From: DATFIX01 sp047617305
Lineage (GTDB): Archaea > Halobacteriota > Halobacteria > Halobacteriales > Natrialbaceae
Assembly (NCBI GenBank): GCA_047617305.1
Contig: JBLGCL010000082.1
Location: forward strand, 1-11,633
Direction: 5' to 3'
Length of the DNA stretch: 11,633 nt
Below the pieces are notes generated by a model. It was not told the origin of the DNA and searched no databases. It saw nothing but the letters and a program-made list of their open reading frames with translations. Position numbers and translations under genes: made by a program. Of this stretch, positions 1 to 5,618 are shown piece after piece (position 1 is the stretch's first letter; each line of letters begins with the position of its first letter).

Positions 1-2
1 TC

Positions 3-290
3 GCCGCGGGGTTCGTGCCGCTCTTGCCGGCGCTGCTCGCAACCTTCCTGGGTATCCTGATCGGCGGGTTAGCGATCGGCCTGTTCGAGAGCGAGGGGAG
101 CTACGCCGAAACCGGCGCTGCAGGCCTTCTCGTCGGCGGGGCGGCAGCACTCCTCAACAACCTCACCCTCACGATCGTCGGGATCGGAGCCCCTCTCGTC
201 GTCACGGGTGCCGTTGGCGGACTGGTCGGCGCGATCCTCGGACTCTACTTCGGACGCGATCTCAAAACTGGACTCACGAAGGACCTCTAG
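3..290 (+). CDS. Small glycine-rich membrane protein, 5' end cut by window edge
   Basis: The frame is open from the window edge to a TAG at 288-290. A GTG at 15-17 could start it, but the reading frame continues upstream of it with hydrophobic residues, so the true start is probably outside the window. The visible 95 residues contain about three hydrophobic Gly/Ala/Leu-rich stretches (residues about 5-27, 37-60 and 62-82 of the visible part) with GG and GxxxG pairs that allow tight helix packing, and end in a short charged tail rich in Lys and Asp. This resembles the small glycine-rich integral membrane proteins of haloarchaea (DUF5518 or a similar family), but I cannot place it firmly. It converges tail-to-tail on the regulator at 287-946, and the two stop codons share bases. 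Function unknown. Confidence 0.6.
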   Translation, partial: AAGFVPLLPALLATFLGILIGGLAIGLFESEGSYAETGAAGLLVGGAAALLNNLTLTIVGIGAPLVVTGAVGGLVGAILGLYFGRDLKTGLTKDL

Positions 291-946
291 TCGGCGAGTT
301 GCCAGCCGTCCTCCCCGTTCGTCACGACGCCTTGGTCGGCCATCGTCGAGAGCGCCGAGGTGACGATCGGTTCCGGAACGTTCAGCCCGCGGGCCAACTC
401 GCCGCTGTCGAGCGGACCGCTGGTGAGCGACAGCAGGATGTCGGCGTACAGTCGGTCGTCGTAGCGCGAGTCGTCGTCCATCCGGTCGGTCAGCCGGTCG
501 AGCACCTTCGTCAGCCGGCCCTGGACCAGCCGCTGGGCAAGCGAGAGTTCGTTCTGCAACTCGTCCAGGCTGCGGAGTTCGCCCGCCAACTTCGAAAGGT
601 CGTCCGCCTCGCGGAACTCCACGTCGAGCGAGAGGTGACGGAGCGCCGTCGCGTCCAGGTTCGAGTTCGCGGCGTAGGCGCTCTTCGTGCCGAACCCGTA
701 CGGGCCGACGTTCACCTCGAGACGGACGTTTCGAGCGATCCGGAAGTACTTCCGCCGCCGATCGTCCGTGTGGCTCTCGACGAGTCCCGCCTCCTCCAGC
801 TTGCGGAGGTGGTCGATCACGGCCTTCGGACTAACTCCGAGCGACTCGCTGATCTCGGTCACGTAGCAGGGCTTCCGGGCGAGGAGGCGAAGGATTCGTC
901 GCCGGTTCTCGTTGCCCAGCAGGTCGAGTAACGCGGCGGAGTCCAT
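287..946 (-). CDS. Transcriptional regulator with two winged helix-turn-helix domains (ArsR-like N-terminus)
   Basis: A 219-residue cytoplasmic DNA-binding protein. Residues 5-70 form an ArsR-type winged helix: an N-terminal helix with ENRRRILRLL, a recognition region ISESLGVSPKAVIDHLRKLE, and a wing with DDRRRKYFRI. A middle part begins with GPYGFGTKSAYA (81-92) and continues into a coiled-coil-like segment at about 115-158. Residues 164-217 look like a second winged helix (ILLSLTSGPLDSGELARGLN, then ALSTMADQGVV). This architecture matches the archaeal predicted regulators grouped as COG1777, from memory. There is no Cys cluster typical of a metal sensor; Cys27 is the only cysteine. The ATG at 944-946 has a TATA-like box 28 nt upstream, supporting the start. 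It lies 45 nt downstream of the secreted-protein gene on the same strand, so that gene is a candidate target or operon partner. The ligand is unknown. Confidence 0.85.
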   Translation of the reverse strand: MDSAALLDLLGNENRRRILRLLARKPCYVTEISESLGVSPKAVIDHLRKLEEAGLVESHTDDRRRKYFRIARNVRLEVNVGPYGFGTKSAYAANSNLDATALRHLSLDVEFREADDLSKLAGELRSLDELQNELSLAQRLVQGRLTKVLDRLTDRMDDDSRYDDRLYADILLSLTSGPLDSGELARGLNVPEPIVTSALSTMADQGVVTNGEDGWQLAD

Positions 947-970
947 TCGGCCACTGGTAGGAGACGGTCA

Positions 971-978
971 CTCAAAAG
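971..978 (-). promoter_or_regulatory. TATA-like box of the two-winged-helix regulator
   Basis: Read on the minus strand this is CTTTTGAG, preceded by the GC-rich ACG. Its centre lies about 28 nt upstream of the ATG at 946, which would place the transcript start within a few bases of the start codon (leaderless). It lies in the short gap after the secreted-protein gene, so the regulator can probably be transcribed on its own. Inference from spacing only. Confidence 0.45.
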
Positions 979-991
979 CGTGCCGTGCCCG

Positions 992-1810
992 TTACGTTTT
1001 ATTGACTGGAGTTGGCGGCGGACCAGTTGCCGAGTCAGGGGGGCTGCCCTGGTTACCGTCGTTGTCCTCACCCTGATCGCCGTCCTTACCTTCGCCCTGG
1101 CCCCCGTCGTTGCCTTGTCCCTTGTCCCCGCCCTTACCTTCGCCCTGATTCCCGTCGTTTCCCTGGCCTTCCCCCTGATCGGAGCCGTTGCCCGCCTCTT
1201 TTCCTTCTCCCTGGCCCTGTCCTTTCCCGGGAGTCCCGTCTGGCGGTCCGGCACCGGGGGTGCCCACCCCGACAGTCCCGTTTCGAGCCAGTCGGGCGAT
1301 TTCCGGCCCCGTCAAGTTCCGGGCTTCGCGGCCGAGTTTCGCCAGTCGAGACGCGTTCGCGCCGGTTCTTTCGGCGAATTGGACCGTCTGATTGATCGCC
1401 GCCTGGAGCGACTCGATCTGCCCCGTGAGGGCTCCCATCCGGGCGACGTAGGCGGCCCGGGTCATGTTCTCCCGGTTGGCGATCAGTGCCGCCTTCCGGG
1501 TTTGAAGGCGCTTGAGGCGCCGCTCGAGGACGTGGGTCCGGTTCTCGACCACTGACGTTCGGTTGCCCGGCGGGGTGGCGTTGAACGACGCCGCGAACAT
1601 GCCGTTCTCGACGGAGCCGTTCGCTTCCGCAGCGGTCGCTCCCATGAACGAGGAGATCTGCGCTCCCATCGACGTCCCGTTCCCGGCGGAGGCGTTCGTC
1701 TGCGAGACACTCGACCCTGCCGAGACGCTGCCCCCCGAACCGCCGACGAGCATTCCCGCTCCCGCTACGAGGGCGACGACCGCCACCGTGACGACGAGTC
1801 GGGCCTTCAT
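992..1810 (-). CDS. Exported, sequon-rich protein with coiled coil and low-complexity GQGEGK-type tail
   Basis: A 272-residue protein with a Sec-type signal peptide: MKAR, a hydrophobic core at about residues 5-23, and a likely cleavage region near AGS at 31-33. There is no Cys, so it is not a lipoprotein. Residues 49-80 (MGAQISSFMGATAAEANGSVENGMF) and a helical segment at about 86-148 look conserved and coiled-coil-like, and recall a haloarchaeal exported family (possibly DUF7096; name from memory). Residues 195-255 are low complexity, with five imperfect QGE(G/D) units. I count 13 N-x-S/T sequons (Asn 39, 44, 64, 77, 83, 90, 115, 140, 152, 165, 177, 208, 270); Asn77 is followed by Pro after the Thr and is unlikely to be used. 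Expected location is the outer cell surface, probably heavily N-glycosylated. The TATA-like box at 1836-1844 supports the ATG at 1810. The regulator gene follows 45 nt downstream. Biochemical role unknown. Confidence 0.82.
   Translation of the reverse strand: MKARLVVTVAVVALVAGAGMLVGGSGGSVSAGSSVSQTNASAGNGTSMGAQISSFMGATAAEANGSVENGMFAASFNATPPGNRTSVVENRTHVLERRLKRLQTRKAALIANRENMTRAAYVARMGALTGQIESLQAAINQTVQFAERTGANASRLAKLGREARNLTGPEIARLARNGTVGVGTPGAGPPDGTPGKGQGQGEGKEAGNGSDQGEGQGNDGNQGEGKGGDKGQGNDGGQGEGKDGDQGEDNDGNQGSPPDSATGPPPTPVNKT
1046..1228 (-). repeat. Low-complexity imperfect tandem repeat encoding Gly/Gln/Glu/Lys/Asp tail
   Basis: On the plus strand this stretch repeats cct-tcg-ccc-tg-type blocks that encode QGEGK, QGEGQ, QGEGK, QGEGK and QGEDN units separated by NDG, DKG or GDG spacers (protein residues 195-255). 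Spacing is irregular (10-16 residues), so this is a degenerate repeat, not a clean minisatellite. Such tracts vary in length between strains by slippage, and they give a flexible, highly hydrated tail. Confidence 0.7.
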
Positions 1811-1835
1811 CTACCCCATTCTTCTCTCCCGTTAC

Positions 1836-1844
1836 ACAAAAAGA
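1836..1844 (-). promoter_or_regulatory. TATA-like box of the exported-protein gene
   Basis: The minus-strand sequence CTTTTTGTG is centred about 30 nt upstream of the ATG at 1810, implying a transcript start within a few bases of the ATG. No ribosome binding site is seen between box and start. Confidence 0.4.
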
Positions 1845-1921
1845 GGGAGTTTCGTTCGTTTCGTTCACGCCGCGAGTCCCGGAGTCACGGGACCCTTCGT
1901 TCATCGTTCAACACCGCAACG

Positions 1922-1956
1922 AGCCGTTTTAATGATTCGAAAGCGTTTAATCGGCT
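1922..1956. repeat. Imperfect inverted repeat with TTTAAT-like cores
   Basis: The left arm AGCCGTTTTAA (1922-1932) and right arm TTTAATCGGCT (1946-1956) pair at 9 of 11 positions across a 13-nt spacer that contains CGAAAGCG, a BRE-like element directly before the right TTTAAT. It may be a promoter core with a flanking operator. It lies over 120 nt from either start codon, so any transcript from it would have a long leader or be non-coding. Confidence 0.4.
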
Positions 1957-2042
1957 ATTTCAGGTCGTAATACTACCCCCGCCTCCCGACGAGGACGGTT
2001 TCTTTTGGAAATTATCGAGTCGGCGGCGGCACCGCCGGAACG

Positions 2043-2048
2043 CTTATT
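2043..2048 (+). promoter_or_regulatory. TATA-like box of the small conserved gene
   Basis: CTTATT after the GC-rich CGGAACG lies about 34 nt before the ATG at 2080, predicting a leader of fewer than about 10 nt. A second AT-rich run (TTTATTTGTTAA, 2060-2071) is too close to the ATG to act as the TATA box for this start. Confidence 0.35.
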
Positions 2049-2079
2049 CGTCGGCGAGATTTATTTGTTAACGTATAGC

Positions 2080-2436
2080 ATGTTCGCGGAGTTCTCGAGC
2101 GGCTACTACTTCGGACGGCTCTACGTCGAGCCGTTCGACGGGGGCCGCCCCGCGATGCAGCGCGAGCAACACGAACGGGTCAACGAGCAACTGTACGCCA
2201 CCGGCGAGGGCGTCGAACGGCTGGACGCCCCGCTCGTGATGAAACTCGGCAACCGCCACTTTCCGGTCCACGGGAACAAGGCGGTTCCGGGGAACACGCT
2301 CGCGCTCCCCGAAGGGATGCTCGAGGACGTCGACGTGGAGAACCCACCGACACTCCGGGAGGTCCTGCTGGCGAAGGCCGACCGGGCCGAGCAACTCCTC
2401 CAGCTGTCGGGGTATCGACCGCCCTCCGGAACCTAG
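2080..2436 (+). CDS. Small conserved haloarchaeal protein (DUF5802-like)
   Basis: An acidic, soluble protein of 118 residues. I chose the ATG at 2080 (MFAEFSSGYYFGRLYVEP) over an upstream in-frame TTG at 2005, because the first residues after the ATG carry the family-like SSGYY-GRLYVEP motif, while the upstream extension crosses the promoter region. Central motifs are AMQREQHERVNEQLYATGEG (residues 26-45), then RLDAPLVMKLGNRHFPVHGN. There is no signal peptide or membrane segment. The pattern matches what I remember of DUF5802, a haloarchaea-restricted family without known function. It lies 28 nt upstream of the Vms1-like gene on the same strand, so the two are probably co-transcribed. Function unknown; a link to translation quality control is only a context guess. 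Confidence 0.8.
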   Translation: MFAEFSSGYYFGRLYVEPFDGGRPAMQREQHERVNEQLYATGEGVERLDAPLVMKLGNRHFPVHGNKAVPGNTLALPEGMLEDVDVENPPTLREVLLAKADRAEQLLQLSGYRPPSGT

Positions 2437-2464
2437 AAGTGCGCCGCGTTCGCCCGTTCACCCG

Positions 2465-3352
2465 ATGCTCGACGAGTTGCTCGGGCGGGCGGCCCTCAAG
2501 GATCGAATCGAGGAAGTCGAAGCCGAACGCGACCGACTGCAGGAGCAACTCGACGCCGAGGAACGGCGCCGCGCGGAGGCCGCCAGAAAGCGCCAGGACG
2601 CCGAGGAGCGGGTCAACCGCTTAGAGGATCGGATCGCACAATTAGAGGGGGAGATCGACCGACTCGAGGGCGACGAGCGACACCTCTCGTTCAGGCGGAC
2701 CGCGGACCTCTCGGACGATCGTCTCGACGCGGTGCTCGACCGGCTGGAAAGCGTCGACGCCGGTCCCGAAGGTGCGCTCTCGGCCATGGTCGCGGACGAC
2801 CCTCCAACGGCCGTCCGCGAAGCGTTCGGGGAACGGACGGCACTGGTCGAGCGTGCAGCCCCCTGTCTGGCCTACACCGACGACGCGGGCCTCGTTTCAG
2901 TCGCGTTCCGGCCGCCGATCGAACCGGACCCCTTCAGTTCCTGGGACGACGCGTTCCGGATCGATCGCTCGTGGTTCCGGCCGACGGGCCGGTTCGCGTT
3001 CGCGCTCGTCCGGGCCGATCGGTTCGCGATCGGGGAGTATCGAGGGGGCGAACGGCTGTCCGTCGAGGCGTTCGAGAGCGAGGTCCACGGCGAGCACTCC
3101 AAGGGCGGCTTCTCCCAGGACCGGTTCGAACGCCGTCGGGACGAACAGATCGACGCCCACCTCGACCGCTGTCGGTCGGCGATCGCCGACCGGGAGGCCG
3201 ACCGCCTGATCGTGGTCGGCGACCGGGCCGCAGTCGACGAGTTCGCCGACGAGGCCGACGTCACGGCGACGGTCGACGCGACCGGCGATCCGGCGGAAGC
3301 GCTCTCGGACGCGTTCGACTCGTTCTTCACGACGCGGCTTTACTGCGTGTAG
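2465..3352 (+). CDS. Coiled-coil Vms1/ANKZF1-like peptidyl-tRNA hydrolase (eRF1-fold release factor relative)
   Basis: A protein of 295 residues. Residues 12-70 form an uninterrupted charged coiled coil. The rest fits the archaeal Vms1/ANKZF1-type release-factor domain: a beta-rich part around 140-200 (LVSVAFRP, FAFALVRADRFAIGEY), then the signature HSKGGFSQDRFERRRDEQI at 211-229, and a Rossmann-like end with LIVVGD (248-253). In yeast Vms1 and in eRF1 a loop glutamine inserts into the peptidyl-transferase centre to release nascent chains. Gln218 of GGFSQ is the corresponding candidate, followed by a basic helix (RFERRR). This predicts release of nascent chains from tRNA on stalled or split 60S-equivalent (50S) subunits. 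The start is the ATG at 2465, 28 nt after the small conserved gene. The protein ends FFTTRLYCV. The zinc finger and ankyrin parts of the eukaryotic proteins are absent. Activity is inferred, not shown. Confidence 0.75.
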   Translation: MLDELLGRAALKDRIEEVEAERDRLQEQLDAEERRRAEAARKRQDAEERVNRLEDRIAQLEGEIDRLEGDERHLSFRRTADLSDDRLDAVLDRLESVDAGPEGALSAMVADDPPTAVREAFGERTALVERAAPCLAYTDDAGLVSVAFRPPIEPDPFSSWDDAFRIDRSWFRPTGRFAFALVRADRFAIGEYRGGERLSVEAFESEVHGEHSKGGFSQDRFERRRDEQIDAHLDRCRSAIADREADRLIVVGDRAAVDEFADEADVTATVDATGDPAEALSDAFDSFFTTRLYCV

Positions 3353-3546
3353 GACCGGACTCGGCGGTCCGTATTCCGGCACGCTCCCCGGAGTTTCGAC
3401 GGCGGAAGTCGGGGCCAAACCCGGTCCCGACGGGCTCCCAGTGGAACGACACGGACGTTTGGCGGCTTCGGTCCAGTTATGTCGGCTCCCTGATGCCACC
3501 TGCCGATTTGGCTATCCTTATTGGGGCGGCTCCTCATCGTACTGGC
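3353..3546. other. Intergenic region upstream of dgcN
   Basis: These 194 bp have no supported gene. The only clear element is the TATA-like box near the right end that serves dgcN. No T-run terminator follows the Vms1-like gene. Confidence 0.5.
3517..3522 (+). promoter_or_regulatory. TATA-like box of the dgcN-dgcA operon
   Basis: CTTATT is centred about 27 nt before the ATG at 3547, which predicts transcription starting at or next to the A of the start codon. No ribosome binding site is present, as expected for a leaderless mRNA. The second gene is reached by the 4-nt overlap. Confidence 0.5.
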
Positions 3547-4569
3547 ATGCGAGTCGCGATTCTCGCCCACGAGAAATTCCCGGGGCGAGCAAAGACTGCT
3601 ATCGGTATCCTACGGTACGCCGACTTCGACGTCGCGGCCGTCCTCGACCGCGATGCGGCCGGGACCCGCGTCCGGGACCACGCGGCCGACGTGCAGGACG
3701 CACCCATCGTCGCCGGGATGGACGACGTCGAGGGATCGGTCGACGCGCTGATCATCGGCATCTCACCCATCGGTGGCGACTTCGACGACTCCTGGCGACC
3801 GGACGTCAGGACGGCGATCCGCCGCGGCTGTGATGTCTACGCCGGTCTCCACTACTTCCTCTCCGAGGACGACGGGTTCGCCCGCCTCGCGGACGAGCAC
3901 GACGTCGAACTCCGGGACGTCCGCGACCCGCCGGACGACCTCGACGTCAGCGCGGGCGAGGCGGCCGATGTCGACGCGAAAATCGTCCTGACGGTCGGCA
4001 CCGACTGCGCCTCGGGCAAGATGACCGTGACGATGGAGCTCGTCGACGCGCTGATCGAGGAAGGATACGACGCCGCCGCGATCCCCACCGGCCAGACCGG
4101 GATCCTGATCGAGGGGTGGGGGATCCCCGTCGACCGGACGGTCAGCGACTTTGCGGCCGGGGCCGTGGAGCGAATGGTTCTCGAGAAGGGCGACGAACAC
4201 GACTACCTCGTCGTCGAGGGACAGGGCAGTATCGTCCACCCGGCGTACTCGGGCGTGACCTGCAGCATCCTTCACGGATCGATGGCCGACGAACTGATTC
4301 TCTGCCACAACGCGGGTCGCGAAGTCATTCACGGGTACGAGTCCTTCGAGATGCCGTCGATCCAGGAGTACGTCGACCTTTACGAGGACCTCGCGGCTCC
4401 GGTCCACGAAACGACGGTCGTCGCCGGCGCCCTCAACACCCGGGAGCTCCCGGACGACGAGACGGCCCGCGAGGCGGTCGACGACTACGCCGACCGACTG
4501 GGCGCCCCATCGACAGATCCAATCCGTTTCGATTCGAAGCCCCTCGTGGAGGCAATCACGGAACGATGA
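3547..4569 (+). CDS. dgcN: DUF1611-family D-glutamate N-acetyltransferase (DgcN)
   Basis: A 340-residue protein. The N-terminal part (1-140) is Rossmann-like (MRVAILAHEKFPG, then VDALIIGISPIGG at 65-77). The C-terminal part starts with a Walker A-like loop GTDCASGKMT (151-160), followed by IPTGQTGILIEGWG (179-192), EGQGSIVHPAYSG (224-236) and CHNAGREVIHG (253-263). This motif series is that of the DUF1611/COG3367 family. Members paired with an enolase-superfamily epimerase were shown to N-acetylate D-glutamate (DgcN) in marine proteobacteria and halophilic archaea. The adjacent dgcA with a 4-nt overlap supports that role. The ATG at 3547 is chosen for its TATA box and because the family's N-terminus begins there; the frame is open further upstream only as an out-of-frame shadow of the Vms1-like gene. 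Older annotations may call this an NAD-dependent epimerase or ATP-binding protein. Confidence 0.85.
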   Translation: MRVAILAHEKFPGRAKTAIGILRYADFDVAAVLDRDAAGTRVRDHAADVQDAPIVAGMDDVEGSVDALIIGISPIGGDFDDSWRPDVRTAIRRGCDVYAGLHYFLSEDDGFARLADEHDVELRDVRDPPDDLDVSAGEAADVDAKIVLTVGTDCASGKMTVTMELVDALIEEGYDAAAIPTGQTGILIEGWGIPVDRTVSDFAAGAVERMVLEKGDEHDYLVVEGQGSIVHPAYSGVTCSILHGSMADELILCHNAGREVIHGYESFEMPSIQEYVDLYEDLAAPVHETTVVAGALNTRELPDDETAREAVDDYADRLGAPSTDPIRFDSKPLVEAITER

Positions 4570-5597
4570 CCCTGGACACCCGGTTCGAACGCCTGCAACT
4601 CCCGCTCGAACACGACTTCACCATCTCCCGGGGCACGACCACCGAGGCCGATCTCGTCGTCGTCGAGATCGAGGACGAGTCCGGCACCGTCGGCGTCGGC
4701 GGCGCCGGCCCGTCGAGCCACTACGGCGAAACTGCCGACACGGTCGAGGCGGTCCTGCCGGAGCTGCTGACCGTGGTCGAGGACGTCGGCGATCCTCACC
4801 AGCTCGAACGGATCGAGCGGCGGATGCGCGAGACGGTCGAGCGTAACCCCGCGGCCCGGTGTGCGGTCAGCATCGCCCTGCACGACCTCGTCAGTAAGCG
4901 ACTCGACGCCCCCCTCTATCGATACTGGGGACTCGATCCCGCCGAGGCGGTGTCGACCTCGTACACGATCGGGATCGACCCGACCGAGCGGATGCGCGAA
5001 CGCGCCGCCGAGGCGGTCGGTGCGGGTCACGAGATCCTGAAGGTCAAACTCGGGACCGACCGCGACGAGGAGATCGTGGCGGCGATCCGCGAGGCTGCCC
5101 CCGGGGCGACGATCCGCGTCGACGCGAACGAGGCCTGGACGCCGCGCGAGGCCGTCCGAATGACGGAGGTCCTGGCCGACCACGGCGTGGAGTTCGTCGA
5201 ACAGCCCGTCCCTGCCGAGGACCCCGAAGGCCTGAAGTTCGTCTACGAAAACGGGGCGCTCCCGATCGCGGCCGACGAGTCCTGTATCACGCTCGAGGAC
5301 GTTCCCGCCATCGCGGACAAGGCCGACATCGCGAACCTGAAGCTGATGAAGTGTGGCGGCCTTCGCGAGGCGATGCGGATGATCCATACCGCTCACGCCC
5401 ACGGCCTGGAGGTGATGCTCGGGTGTATGACCGAGAGCAACGCCTCGATCGCCGCGGGCGCGCACCTCGCTCCACTGCTCGACTACGCCGACCTCGACGG
5501 GTCGCTGTTGCTCGCCGAGGACCCGTACGACGGTCCCGTGAACGACGACGGGACGATAGAACTCACCGAAACGCCCGGCACCGGCGCCCGACCCTGA
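4566..5597 (+). CDS. dgcA: Enolase-superfamily epimerase, N-acetyl-D-glutamate racemase (DgcA); often named dipeptide epimerase
   Basis: A 343-residue enolase-superfamily protein of the muconate-lactonizing/dipeptide-epimerase subgroup. The N-terminal capping domain covers residues 1-125. The barrel follows with K159-V-K161 (catalytic base pair position), Mg ligands D186 (VDANEAW), E212 (VEQPVP) and D237 (AADESC), the opposite-side lysine in NLKLMKCGG (K259/K262), and the substrate-side GCMTES (286-291) and EDPYDGP. All expected catalytic residues are present. Classical members epimerise L-Ala-D/L-Glu from murein, but haloarchaea have no murein. The partnership with dgcN makes conversion of N-acetyl-D-Glu to N-acetyl-L-Glu the best call. 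Its ATG overlaps the dgcN stop as ATGA, indicating translational coupling. A deacetylase to finish the pathway is not in this window. Confidence 0.87.
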   Translation: MTLDTRFERLQLPLEHDFTISRGTTTEADLVVVEIEDESGTVGVGGAGPSSHYGETADTVEAVLPELLTVVEDVGDPHQLERIERRMRETVERNPAARCAVSIALHDLVSKRLDAPLYRYWGLDPAEAVSTSYTIGIDPTERMRERAAEAVGAGHEILKVKLGTDRDEEIVAAIREAAPGATIRVDANEAWTPREAVRMTEVLADHGVEFVEQPVPAEDPEGLKFVYENGALPIAADESCITLEDVPAIADKADIANLKLMKCGGLREAMRMIHTAHAHGLEVMLGCMTESNASIAAGAHLAPLLDYADLDGSLLLAEDPYDGPVNDDGTIELTETPGTGARP

Positions 5598-5618
5598 GAC
5601 TCGGACGCCGAACCCGCC

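Larger units (their letters stand above)
1811..2079. other. Divergent intergenic region (269 bp) between exported-protein gene and small conserved gene
   Basis: This is the longest gene-free stretch of the window and is clearly more AT-rich than its surroundings. It holds promoter elements for both flanking genes, several short CGTTC repeats at about 1853-1910, an imperfect inverted repeat at 1922-1956, and a 6-bp stem (CGGCGG/CCGCCG) near 2026-2039. A 12-codon open frame at 1932-1970 has no support as a gene. No tRNA or other RNA gene is recognisable. Confidence 0.6.

Noticed and set aside
1046..1228. CRISPR array
   Set aside because: The repetition is protein-coding low complexity in frame with the exported protein; units are short, unequal and lack constant repeats with unique spacers.
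1932..1970. 12-codon open frame (MIRKRLIGYFRS)
   Set aside because: Very short, no promoter at a suitable distance, and it lies over an inverted repeat; no evidence of coding.
2005..2079. TTG start extending the small conserved protein by 25 residues
   Set aside because: The extension crosses the AT-rich promoter segment, and family-like sequence begins at the ATG 2080.
4485..5465. 326-codon open frame antisense to dgcA
   Set aside because: Mirror of an intact enolase-superfamily gene; no promoter and no recognisable protein.
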